Source: Prosthecobacter sp.
Lineage (GTDB): Bacteria > Verrucomicrobiota > Verrucomicrobiia > Verrucomicrobiales > Verrucomicrobiaceae
DNA: 53,043 nt
Direction: 5' to 3'
Assembly (NCBI GenBank): GCA_017853885.1
Contig: JAFMIR010000028.1
Span: 1-53,043, forward strand
Shown here: one piece after another, positions 44,642-53,043 of the stretch
Layout of the letters: each line of letters opens with the position of its first letter
Numbering within the stretch: the stretch's first letter is position 1
Program-made: the position numbers and the translations under genes
The notes under the pieces: generated by a model
Database searches by the model: none
The model's input: only the letters and a program-made list of their open reading frames with translations
Told to the model about the DNA's origin: nothing

Positions 44642-45739
44642 CTACCTGTTCTTTTTAAGAACAGGTGGGCGTACCAAAGTCTCTCCGCGCACAAAGGTGG
44701 GCATGATGAGGTGCTTTGTTTGCTTGGAGGGCAATCCGTTGCCTACCGAGATCACGAGTTGCGCAAGTTTTTTGGCGAATGCATCCGGCAGTCGTTCGTA
44801 ACGGGCTGGTTCGGGGACAAGGTGCGTCAGCAAAGGGTCGTCATTGCGAGAAAGCAAAGACATCTGCGAGGGAATAGCCACGCCCTGCTGAGAGAGATAC
44901 GTTAACGCGGCGACTGCATGACGTGCTTCGAAGGTGAAAATGGCTGTGGGCTGATCCCTGCCAGACAGGAGAGTGCGCAGGGACTGAATCACACCTGACC
45001 TCGTGTCGTGGGTGCGGAGCACAATCACCTCCGCATTGCCTGCCCCTTCTCGAAAACCCTTCAAACTTTCCTCATCCCCAGGAAAAGAAATGACGGGAGC
45101 CAAAACCGCGAGACGATGATGACCCATGCCAGACAAGCGACCCGCCGCATGGCGACAAGTCACTCGATAGTTGATGTCGACCTGCGGCAGGGCCAAGCCT
45201 GAATGGCAGGAGCCCGCAACCACTGTGTCATGCCGATGTTTCTCAAACCAACGCTGAATCGCCACGGTCGAACGATATAAGATCCAGACGGCCGATGGAT
45301 GCCGTGCGGTAAGCGATTCCAGCGCTGCTGATGGAGCCCGCCGAAAGGCCGCTGCCTCTACCACCATCTGCATCTGCCATCCCGCACCATGCAATCGCGA
45401 CCGAAGCGCATCCATCAACAGTAGCGTGGCTGAAGGCAACGTTTGCCAAGGGGCCGGCAACAATACCACCGCCACCTTCACCAAGGGTTTTCGGGCCCTC
45501 TTTATCTTGCCTAGAACCTCGCGCCGCTTGCCCGACGTGGTGCATATGAGTCCATCCTTTTCCAGCACTGCCAATGCCGCGCGGATCGTATTCCGACCTA
45601 CTTGTAACTCGCGCGCTAGCTCCATCTCCCCTGGCAATAAGCGGACCCAATCACCGCGAGTCAGTCGCTCCCGCAAGCATCTGGCAACCTCGACCGGCAA
45701 AGATGAGCGACGAGGAAGATGAGTGGAAGGTTGCTTCAT
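44642..45739 (-). CDS. GntR-type HTH fused to a LacI-like ligand-binding domain
   Basis: A 365-aa regulator. Residues ~15-80 form a GntR winged helix-turn-helix (LPGEMELARELQVGRNTIRAALAVLEKDGLI), and the rest (VKVAVVLLPAPWQTLPSATLLLMDAL, HAAGRLSGMGHHRLAVLAP, PTAIFTFEARHAVAALTYLSQQGVAIP, SLLSRNDDPLLTHLVPEP) is a periplasmic-binding-like sugar sensor. This AraR-like layout usually senses a mono- or oligosaccharide. It lies in the middle of the sulfatase/BNR cluster. A 21-bp palindrome overlaps its last codons, upstream of the RraA-like gene. Confidence 0.9.
   Translation of the reverse strand: MKQPSTHLPRRSSLPVEVARCLRERLTRGDWVRLLPGEMELARELQVGRNTIRAALAVLEKDGLICTTSGKRREVLGKIKRARKPLVKVAVVLLPAPWQTLPSATLLLMDALRSRLHGAGWQMQMVVEAAAFRRAPSAALESLTARHPSAVWILYRSTVAIQRWFEKHRHDTVVAGSCHSGLALPQVDINYRVTCRHAAGRLSGMGHHRLAVLAPVISFPGDEESLKGFREGAGNAEVIVLRTHDTRSGVIQSLRTLLSGRDQPTAIFTFEARHAVAALTYLSQQGVAIPSQMSLLSRNDDPLLTHLVPEPARYERLPDAFAKKLAQLVISVGNGLPSKQTKHLIMPTFVRGETLVRPPVLKKNR
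44645..44665. promoter_or_regulatory. Perfect palindrome at the 3' end of the regulator gene
   Basis: Arms CCTGTTCTT (44645-44653) and AAGAACAGG (44657-44665) are perfectly complementary around a 3-nt spacer. On the minus strand it overlaps the last codons of the regulator, is followed by TAGTTTTGG, and ends 78 bp before the RraA-like ATG. It could be an operator for the GntR-LacI protein or a hairpin terminator with a weak T tract. The TGTTC/GAACA halves are 7 bp apart, so it is not the N4-spaced LexA box. Confidence 0.55.
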
Positions 45740-45790
45740 GCGACTTGGTAACGTCGATAAACAAGTATCGTGACTCCGCACTGTCAGTAT

Positions 45791-47800
45791 TCATTTCTTC
45801 GGCGCGGGCGGCATCGCTTTGATCCACGCAAGGTTGAAAGCGTAGTGGTCCTTGCTGGTGATAAGTTGGATGCGGCCATCGCGGGTTTGGGTGATGGCGA
45901 GGTAGCCATTGATGTCGCCATTTGTCACGCCGTCTTTGGCGATGAGGCGTCGGTCGGGCCAGGTTTTGCCTTCGTCGTAGCTCACGGCGGCGTAGAGGCC
46001 GGTGCCGGTGTAGCCACCGCTGGTGGATTTGAAGGTGAGGCCGTGGCGTTGATCTTTCGGCGTGCGGGCCTGATCGGTGAAGGAGCAAAGCACGATGGGG
46101 CCTTCTTTGAGCCGGATCATCGTGGGACGCTGCGTGTTGCTCACGACCGGGAACTCGCTGGCTTCATAGTTCCAAGTTTCGCCGAGGTCGCCGGTGTAGC
46201 CGACGGGCATTTTGAAACCGAAGCGCTCTTGATCGGCCACGTCATCGAATCGGCCCATCGCCATGAGCCGCCCGTCGGCGAGTTGAACGAGCGGCGCGTG
46301 AATGCCCGCGATGCACGTGCCACTGCCGCCGGGGCGGAGTTCGCGTTTGCCGCGTGGCTTGCCGGTTGGTGTCCACGTCTTGCCGTGGTCGCGGCTGATG
46401 ACGAGCGAGGAACCGTCGAGCGAGATGGCGAGCACTCCCTCGCGTGTGCGGAAGATGGCGTTTCCAAACTCGCCGCTCATGGGAAAGGTGCGTGCTCGGG
46501 ACCACGTCGCGCCGTTGTCGGTGGAGGTGCGGAAAATGTTCTGCGCCTCATGCGGGAAGCTCAGGTGAAACAAAGTCTTGTCGCCATCCCACCACAGTTT
46601 CGGCGCGTGGTCGTTGATGTCCGGCCCGTCCCAGAACGGCGACGGCGGATCCCACTCCTTCGCGCCGAAGCGCAGTCGGCTCGCGACATTGCACAGCTCC
46701 GGCCCCGGCTCGCTGATGCACGAAAACCAGACGGCGAGCAGATCGCCGTTCGGGCACTCGGCGAGGCCCGGGCTGTGATTGTGCCGCGTGAAAAGCGGTC
46801 CGACCTGGCCGGGCGGTATCTGCCGGTAAAAGCGCGGCCCTTCCATGAAGGGCACGTCTGCTGCCTGTGCTGTGATGTTCGGCACTTGCTGGCTGACGTT
46901 TTGCGCATTCAACGGCGCAGGCGGAGATGGCAGCATTTGGCCTTTGGCCAGCTCGCCCAGCACGACGCGAAAACCGACGGCAGGCAGCGGCGCGTCAGGA
47001 ATCCAGCCACTGCGATTTGCCGAGCGGACCATGCGCGTGAGCATTGAATGGCCGCCGCCACGGAACACACGGAAGTCGCCATCGCTGCGTCCCAGCGGAT
47101 CGGTCTGCGCATCACCTTCATAGGGTCCATACCAATCGCTGCACCACTCGGCCACATTGCCGTGCATGTCGTGCAGGCCCCAGGCATTCGGCTTTGTCTG
47201 CGCCACGCGCAAAGAAATCGCGTCCTTCGTCCAGTCATACTCCGGCGGCATCTTGCCATCGGGGAAATAGAGCGTGCGCCATCTCAAATCGCCGAACCAT
47301 TTCTGATGTCCGGCGGGCAAAGTGTCGCCCGTGTGGAAAAGCGTCGTTGTGCCAGCGCGACAGGCATACTCCCACTCCGCCTCCGTCGGTAGGCGATAGG
47401 TCTTGCCCTCTTTCTTCGACAGCCAGTCGCAGAACGCCACAGCCTTCGTCCAAGTGATGGCATCCACCGCGTCATCGTCCGCGCCTTTGCCCTTGCGGAA
47501 AGCGGGATCGAACTTGCGGAACTGCCCGAGCGTGACCTCCGTGGCGGCCATGTAGAACGGCTGAGTGATCGTCACGCGATGCGCCGGCTTCTCATCCCAA
47601 TCCGCCGACCGGAACTCCGCGCGATGCGTCGCCATGTCGCCATTGCCCGCGACGGGCGGCCCGTCCTCGCCCATCGTGAAAGTGCCCGCCTCAATGCGCA
47701 CGAGCTTCATGCCGATGGAGTTGGTGATGGGCTCGGCGGCGGGGAGTGAGGCGAGTGATGTGATCAGCACGCCTGTAAAAACAGTATGTTTGACCCTCAT
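45791..47800 (-). CDS. Secreted SUMF (FGE-like) - BNR/sialidase fusion protein
   Basis: A 669-aa exported fusion. After a signal peptide (MRVKHTVFTGVLITSLASLPA), residues ~25-260 are a formylglycine-generating-enzyme-type (SUMF1) domain: GMKLVRIEAGTFTMGEDG, ATEVTLGQFRKF, YRLPTEAEWEYACRAGT, GLHDMHGNVAEWCSDWYGPY, VFRGGGHSMLTRMVRSANRSG, VGFRVVLGE. The two catalytic cysteines expected in the RGGSY segment are missing. Residues ~290-669 are a BNR propeller (STDNGATWS, SRDHGKTWTP, SYDEGKTWP). The ATG overlaps the previous stop (ATGA at 47797-47800). The longer open frame to 48319 is a shadow of the upstream gene. The function is probably sugar binding or hydrolysis, not sulfatase maturation. Confidence 0.85.
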   Translation of the reverse strand: MRVKHTVFTGVLITSLASLPAAEPITNSIGMKLVRIEAGTFTMGEDGPPVAGNGDMATHRAEFRSADWDEKPAHRVTITQPFYMAATEVTLGQFRKFDPAFRKGKGADDDAVDAITWTKAVAFCDWLSKKEGKTYRLPTEAEWEYACRAGTTTLFHTGDTLPAGHQKWFGDLRWRTLYFPDGKMPPEYDWTKDAISLRVAQTKPNAWGLHDMHGNVAEWCSDWYGPYEGDAQTDPLGRSDGDFRVFRGGGHSMLTRMVRSANRSGWIPDAPLPAVGFRVVLGELAKGQMLPSPPAPLNAQNVSQQVPNITAQAADVPFMEGPRFYRQIPPGQVGPLFTRHNHSPGLAECPNGDLLAVWFSCISEPGPELCNVASRLRFGAKEWDPPSPFWDGPDINDHAPKLWWDGDKTLFHLSFPHEAQNIFRTSTDNGATWSRARTFPMSGEFGNAIFRTREGVLAISLDGSSLVISRDHGKTWTPTGKPRGKRELRPGGSGTCIAGIHAPLVQLADGRLMAMGRFDDVADQERFGFKMPVGYTGDLGETWNYEASEFPVVSNTQRPTMIRLKEGPIVLCSFTDQARTPKDQRHGLTFKSTSGGYTGTGLYAAVSYDEGKTWPDRRLIAKDGVTNGDINGYLAITQTRDGRIQLITSKDHYAFNLAWIKAMPPAPKK

Positions 47801-49086
47801 TGTTTGCCTTCCGTTTTGATTTTCGCGGCCAGCGCATCCACCTCGCTCATCTTGAAGCGCACGCTGATGATGGAGCAGCCGACGTCCTCTTTTCGATAGT
47901 TCGCATACGTCGTGGCGACGATGGTGCCGTCGGGCAGCAGGTGGATGCCGGGATAGAAACCGTCCTTGAAGGTCTTGAGCAGGCTCACGCGATACTGCCC
48001 AGGCCTGCCCTGCCTGATGTCGTCGTAGGTGCCGACCCACGCGATGAAGCCCTTGTCCTTGGCGTTCGGGGTGGCGTTGCGGAAGACCACCACCATGCGC
48101 CCGTCGGGAAGGAAGACGCCGTGGTGCCGGTCGCCCGTGAGTCCCCAAGGCGCGTCTACGGCCGTGGTCCACGTCTTGCCCTCGTCCCGGCTGAACATGA
48201 CGAGGCTGGTGCCCATGCGCTTGTTCTCGCGCAGGATGCAGCAGAGCTCGGCGCCGTCGGGCGAGCGGAAGACGTAGGGCTCGCAGGGGCTCTTGCCGTC
48301 GAGCTTGTTGCCATCGCACACCACGACGGGCTCCGACCAGGTCAGCCCGCCGTCACGCGTGACGGACTGCATGATCTCCGCGACGCCTGGCGTCACGCTG
48401 CCGCGGTGGAACAGTCCGAGATGCGAGCCGTCCTTGAGCCGGACGATGCTCGAGAAGGTCATCACGTTGCGGAAGGGGTCGGTCTGGGCGTCTTTTCCGC
48501 CGAGGGGCGGCAGCTCCTTCCAGGTCTTGCCCTGGTCCTCGCTCATGATCCGCGGCATGTAGCCCTCTAGGCGACCGGGCAGCGGGCGGGGGGTTTCCCG
48601 GTCGAGCAGGGTGCGGGCCGCGAAGACCCAAAGCCGTTCCTTCCCTTGGCCGTCGGTGAGACGGTAGAGGCTCGGGCAGTTCTTGAAATTCACGTAGTTC
48701 GGCGGGAGAGCCTCGTCCATGCGCGTCCAGGTCAGTCCGCCGTCATCGCTCCTGGCCATCGGGCCGGCATGGCCGCCGTGACCGATGTTCCAGACGCAGA
48801 AGATCGTGCGGCCGTCGGCGAGCATCGCCGTGGTCGGGTGCGCGTGGTAGGCGTCCGGAGCGGGCGTGCCTTGCGCGACCACCACCTGACGCTTCACGTC
48901 ACCCGACAGGTCGATGGTGCGCAGCGCGTCGCGCTGGGCGGCCCAGGCGGCCTTCCTCTCGGCCGGGGCGCTCTCCCAGGCGCGGGCCGGGCCCTTGATC
49001 GCGTTGGCGATCTGCGCGTCGGCCTGGGCCTGCGTCGCCAGCGGCGCGAGCAGCAGGGCGGCGAGGAGTGTGAGTGTGGGTTTCAT
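47797..49086 (-). CDS. Secreted BNR/sialidase-fold protein
   Basis: A 429-aa exported protein with a signal peptide (MKPTLTLLAALLLAPLATQA) and a six-bladed BNR propeller: YHAHPTTAMLADGRTIFCVW, RSDDGGLTWTR, SEDQGKTWKE, TRDGGLTWSEP, SRDEGKTWT. The RIP arginine of GH33 is not seen at the start of the domain. Its signal-peptide DNA is nearly identical to that of the two sulfatase genes upstream. The start at 49086 defines the signal peptide; the stop overlaps the start of the SUMF fusion gene, so the two are coupled. Confidence 0.85.
   Translation of the reverse strand: MKPTLTLLAALLLAPLATQAQADAQIANAIKGPARAWESAPAERKAAWAAQRDALRTIDLSGDVKRQVVVAQGTPAPDAYHAHPTTAMLADGRTIFCVWNIGHGGHAGPMARSDDGGLTWTRMDEALPPNYVNFKNCPSLYRLTDGQGKERLWVFAARTLLDRETPRPLPGRLEGYMPRIMSEDQGKTWKELPPLGGKDAQTDPFRNVMTFSSIVRLKDGSHLGLFHRGSVTPGVAEIMQSVTRDGGLTWSEPVVVCDGNKLDGKSPCEPYVFRSPDGAELCCILRENKRMGTSLVMFSRDEGKTWTTAVDAPWGLTGDRHHGVFLPDGRMVVVFRNATPNAKDKGFIAWVGTYDDIRQGRPGQYRVSLLKTFKDGFYPGIHLLPDGTIVATTYANYRKEDVGCSIISVRFKMSEVDALAAKIKTEGKQ
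49016..49068. repeat. Signal-peptide-coding repeat, copy A
   Basis: A 53-bp segment identical to 50572-50624. It encodes LLAALLLAPLATQAQADA of the BNR protein. Its 3' part with the start codon (49038-49087) also matches copy C (52021-52070) with 3 differences in 50 bp. Confidence 0.85.
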
Positions 49087-49127
49087 GTTTCGGATGGGAG
49101 TGAGTTCAACGGCTCTCGGTCGGCATC

Positions 49128-50657
49128 TCATTTCCTCGCTTTCTTCTGCTCTCTCTCATTCTTGATCGCTTCGTCACGCGTGTTGAAGAGCGGCCTGGTC
49201 GCATCGTAGGCGGGGTTGGGCGTGAGGGCTTTCGCGCCGGTTTGTTTCATCCAGGTTTCGAGGAGCGATTTCAGCTCGCTCACCTTTTCGGCATATTTGT
49301 CCGCGAGGTTCTCGTGCTCGCCGGGATCGGATTCCATGTCGAACAACTCCGTGCGCGGCTGGGGCATGTAGCGGATGGTGGACTCGGTGACGCGAGCGCC
49401 TGCGATCTCGATATGGTCGTAGGGATGCCAGACGAGCTTGTAGCGGTCCTGGATGGCGGCGCGCACAGGCGTGGTGCCGTGTTCGGCGAGGTAGTGTGGA
49501 TAGCTGACGAACAAGGTGCGCTCCGGCAGCGTGCCGCCGGTGAAGAGCGGCCGGAGATTGGTGCCATCGAGCTTGTGGGCGGGATCAGGCTTAACGCCGG
49601 CGGCATCGCAGAGCGTGGGAAGCATGTCGGCGAAATGCACGGGCACGTCGCAACGGCTGCCGGGCCGGATTTGGCCGGGCCAGCGGATGAAGAGCGGCAC
49701 GCGCACGCCGCCTTCGTAGAGCGTGCCTTTGCCGAGCCGGAAGGGGGCGTTCTCCACCGAATAGAGGTCCTTGTCCACGCCGCCGTTGTCGCTGGCGAAG
49801 ATGACGATTGTGTTGTCGGCCAGCTTCAAGTCGTCGAGCGCGTCAAGGATGCGGCCCACGGAGCGATCGACGAACTCCAGCGAGGCGAGCATCTCGGGGG
49901 CGATGACGTCTTTCTTCCCCTTCAGCCGTTCCTGCCACCGCGCCTGATCCTCAGGCGGCACGACATGACCGCCATGCACGGCGACGTAGGGCACATACAG
50001 GAAGAAGCTCTGCGCGCGGTTGTCGCGGATGAACTGGATTGCGTCGTCAGTGAAGTGTTTCGTGTCGCGATAGGGCTGGCTGCGGTCCGGTTTGTCGGTG
50101 CAGAAGTCGAAGCCATAGCGCGGGGCGAGCTTAGGCGTGAGGTGCTGCTGCGGCAGATGCCACTTGCCCGTGATGCCCGTGCGATACCCGCCCGCCTTCA
50201 GCGCCTGCACGAGCGAATAACCGCCGGGATGCACCGGATCGGGCAGCCGCGCACCGGCCGCCGCCTCGCCCGCGAAGCCATCGGCAGGCACTCCGTCCGG
50301 CAGGGGCGCGAGCGGCTCCCGCATGAGCGCGTAAGGATGCACGCCGGGCACATTGTCCGTGCGCCCGTGCCTGCCCGCGAACTGCCCTGTCATGAGCGTG
50401 GCCCGGCTCGGCCCGCACAAAGGCTCGGTGTAAGCGCGGGAGAAGAGCATGCCCTCCTTCGCAATGCGGTCCATGTGCGGCGTATGCAGCAGCCTGTTCC
50501 CCGTCCCGCTTGGCCCCGCGTAAGGCATGTCATCCACGAGGATGAAGACGATGTTGGGCTTGGACTTCGGTGCGTCGGCCTGGGCCTGCGTCGCCAGCGG
50601 CGCGAGCAGCAGGGCGGCGAGGAGGGGGAGGGAAAGGAGTGCAAAGCGGTTATTCAT
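49128..50657 (-). CDS. Secreted sulfatase
   Basis: A 509-aa exported sulfatase with a signal peptide. The calcium-binding DD is in IVFILVDDMPYAG, the formylglycine motif is CGPSRATLMTG (Cys81), and TGKWHLPQQH and SDNGG complete the active site, so it should be a functional formylglycine-dependent sulfatase if a maturase is present elsewhere. A C-terminal ELFDMESDPGEHENLA block is the usual family end. The start at 50657 (MNNRFALL) is used; the signal peptide carries the same LLAALLLAPLATQAQADA as the downstream BNR gene. 41 bp separate it from that gene. Confidence 0.92.
   Translation of the reverse strand: MNNRFALLSLPLLAALLLAPLATQAQADAPKSKPNIVFILVDDMPYAGPSGTGNRLLHTPHMDRIAKEGMLFSRAYTEPLCGPSRATLMTGQFAGRHGRTDNVPGVHPYALMREPLAPLPDGVPADGFAGEAAAGARLPDPVHPGGYSLVQALKAGGYRTGITGKWHLPQQHLTPKLAPRYGFDFCTDKPDRSQPYRDTKHFTDDAIQFIRDNRAQSFFLYVPYVAVHGGHVVPPEDQARWQERLKGKKDVIAPEMLASLEFVDRSVGRILDALDDLKLADNTIVIFASDNGGVDKDLYSVENAPFRLGKGTLYEGGVRVPLFIRWPGQIRPGSRCDVPVHFADMLPTLCDAAGVKPDPAHKLDGTNLRPLFTGGTLPERTLFVSYPHYLAEHGTTPVRAAIQDRYKLVWHPYDHIEIAGARVTESTIRYMPQPRTELFDMESDPGEHENLADKYAEKVSELKSLLETWMKQTGAKALTPNPAYDATRPLFNTRDEAIKNEREQKKARK
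50572..50624. repeat. Signal-peptide-coding repeat, copy B
   Basis: A 53-bp segment identical to 49016-49068, encoding LLAALLLAPLATQAQADA of the sulfatase. Identity stops abruptly on both sides, at the codons for the unrelated N terminus and the mature part. Confidence 0.85.
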
Positions 50658-50695
50658 GTCAGTCGTTGTTTGGTCTCGTTGCGGGATGCCTGGCT

Positions 50696-52080
<1,385 letters not shown>

Positions 52081-52084
<4 letters not shown>

Positions 52085-52521
52085 TTCACCGGCAGCACAA
52101 TGCGCGAGAGTGCCCCGGGCTTGTGATGCACCCGCTCGGTGGCGACAGTGGTTTGGCTGCCGAAGATGCCTTCGGCGGTGTTGGGGTTGCGGTCGTAGAG
52201 CGGGAAGTCAGCACCGCTGATGTCCACGCGGAGTTGGTGGCCTTTGGTGATGGTGGCGGCAACGGGACCGAGATCGACGGTGATCTCGTAAACCTTGCCC
52301 GGCTGCATCAGCTCGGGTTTGAGCAGCGAGTTGCGATAGCGGAAGGAATGAAACACGGCGTTGACATTGCCATGTCTGCACAACTCCGCGCGCACACCGC
52401 TGGGGCGGCCGCCGGCAAGCAGCGGCCTCGCCTCATTCGGCACTTGTGCGTGCAAGGCAAAGGCCAGCGAGAGTTTGAAGACAAAGATGCAGCCAACGAT
52501 TCTCATTGCTCTGTGATTCAT
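52081..52521 (-). CDS. Stand-alone PepX_C-like fragment of a CocE/NonD hydrolase
   Basis: A 146-aa exported frame. After a signal peptide (MRIVGCIFVFKLSLAFALHAQ from the ATG at 52506, or 5 residues longer from 52521) only the C-terminal jelly-roll of CocE/NonD and X-Pro dipeptidyl-peptidase enzymes remains: FRYRNSLLKPELMQPGKVYEITVDL, TKGHQLRVDISGADFPLYDRNPNTAEG and SRIVLPVK. The alpha/beta-hydrolase catalytic part is absent. It may be an internal-deletion remnant kept because it is coupled to the sulfatase gene downstream (ATGA), or a working carbohydrate- or peptide-binding module. Confidence 0.7.
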
Positions 52522-52534
52522 CCGTTCTCTGCGG

Positions 52535-53043
52535 TTAAGTGATATCGAACCCCTTCAGCGTGCCGGTGGAGGTGCCGAAGGATTTGTCGTCCATGCCGAG
52601 CTGATTCAGCACGCTGACGAACAGATTGCAAAGCGGCGTGCTGCTGGGGTCGAAGGCTAGGTGCTGGCCATGTTTGAAGCGGCCACCGGCGAGGAGCAGG
52701 GGTAGGTCTTTGTTGCTGTGGCTGGAGCCGCTGCCGAGATTCGACGTGATGACGATGGTGGTTCGTTCGAGCAGGGTGGAGTCGCCTTCCTTCGTATTCT
52801 TGAGGTTCGTGAGCAGGGTTCTTAATTCGGTGAAGAAGGCGGTCTCGATGCGCTTGAGCTGGGCGATGTTGCTCTCATCTTGGCCGTGGTGGGAGAGGTT
52901 GTGGTAGCCGATGTTCACGCCCGGCACCGCCACGCTGTCCTGGCGGAAGTAGCCGAAGGTGATGACCCGCGTGCTGTCGGTCTTGAAAGCGAGGTGGCTG
53001 AGATCGCAGACGGTGCGCAGGTTTGTGATGATCTCGTCTGGCG
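52535..53043 (-). CDS. DUF1552 protein (partial, C-terminal part)
   Basis: The frame stays open to the right edge, so the N terminus, where a Tat signal is expected, is missing. The visible ~168 residues carry the DUF1552 end: TRVITFGYFRQDS, NIGYHNLSHHGQDE, TKEGDSTLLERTTIVITSNLGSGSSHSNKDLPLLLAGGRFKHGQHLAFD, and FGTSTGTLKGFD. These proteins are related to DUF1501 and usually pair with DUF1592/DUF1588/DUF1585 cytochromes such as the one cut by the left edge. It is the first visible gene of the minus-strand cluster, 13 bp upstream of the PepX_C-like gene. The function is unknown. Confidence 0.88.
   Translation of the reverse strand, partial: PDEIITNLRTVCDLSHLAFKTDSTRVITFGYFRQDSVAVPGVNIGYHNLSHHGQDESNIAQLKRIETAFFTELRTLLTNLKNTKEGDSTLLERTTIVITSNLGSGSSHSNKDLPLLLAGGRFKHGQHLAFDPSSTPLCNLFVSVLNQLGMDDKSFGTSTGTLKGFDIT

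Noticed and set aside
44645..44665. A second SOS box, because TGTTC and GAACA occur together
   Set aside because: The two halves are separated by 7 bp rather than the 4 bp of the LexA motif.
45770..47047. 425-codon plus-strand open frame
   Set aside because: It is antisense to the SUMF-BNR fusion and has only Ala/Arg/Val-rich composition.
47801..48319. N-terminal extension of the SUMF-BNR frame
   Set aside because: The extra residues are Arg/His-rich shadow of the upstream BNR gene; the real start is the ATG at 47800 with a signal peptide and an ATGA overlap.

Overview
The window looks like chromosomal DNA from a member of the Verrucomicrobiota, probably Verrucomicrobiaceae-like; the related Planctomycetota are the main alternative. 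The evidence is the set of lineage-typical secreted families (DUF1585, DUF1549/DUF1553 cytochrome, DUF1501, DUF1552, DUF6797, PmoA-like DUF6807), an ECF sigma factor of the Rhodopirellula/Verrucomicrobium type, many sulfatases, and a TGTTC-N4-GAACA LexA-type box in front of recA, which is the motif described for Verrucomicrobia. No insertion sequence, CRISPR array or rRNA was found. One tRNA-Arg(CCG) is present.

Region 1 (1-17.4 kb) is a mixed housekeeping and envelope region. It holds the tail of a DUF1585 protein, an M29 aminopeptidase, an SppA-CPBP protease pair, a large DUF1549/DUF1553 cytochrome, an M48 protease, a VWA protein, an ECF sigma factor translationally coupled to a FecR-like membrane protein, a GNAT acetyltransferase, an unidentified 149-aa protein, a glycogen synthase, a Tat-exported DUF1501 protein, a dihydrolipoamide-dehydrogenase-like flavoprotein, and a phage-type replication protein ending in a putative sliding-clamp motif.

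Region 2 (17.8-24.8 kb, minus strand) reads as a catabolic unit: a PAS-AraC regulator, an exported-looking or cytosolic amidohydrolase, a secreted PmoA-like protein, and a 1281-aa secreted fusion of a TIM barrel, LamG, DUF6797, a beta-propeller and a complete azurin-type copper domain.

Region 3 (25.2-38.2 kb) holds core genes: a beta-CASP nuclease, Bcp peroxiredoxin, recA with its SOS box and terminator, a secreted esterase, a TPR-AAA+ ATPase, tRNA-Arg, a small lipoprotein, prfB with a canonical +1 programmed frameshift, a ThuA protein, glpD with a DUF6941 and a CDGSH protein, and a zinc-type alcohol dehydrogenase.

Region 4 (38.2-53 kb) is entirely on the minus strand. It is a glycan-degradation-type locus: three sulfatases, four BNR/sialidase-fold proteins (one fused to a SUMF domain, one to LamG), an RraA-like protein, an aldo/keto reductase, a GntR-LacI hybrid regulator, a stand-alone PepX_C fragment and a partial DUF1552 protein. 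Several junctions overlap as ATGA. Signal-peptide-coding DNA is repeated in three of the genes. One sulfatase and one sialidase have lost signature residues, and the SUMF domain lacks the catalytic cysteines of formylglycine-generating enzymes. This locus and the copper-domain fusion are the best candidates for undescribed biology.
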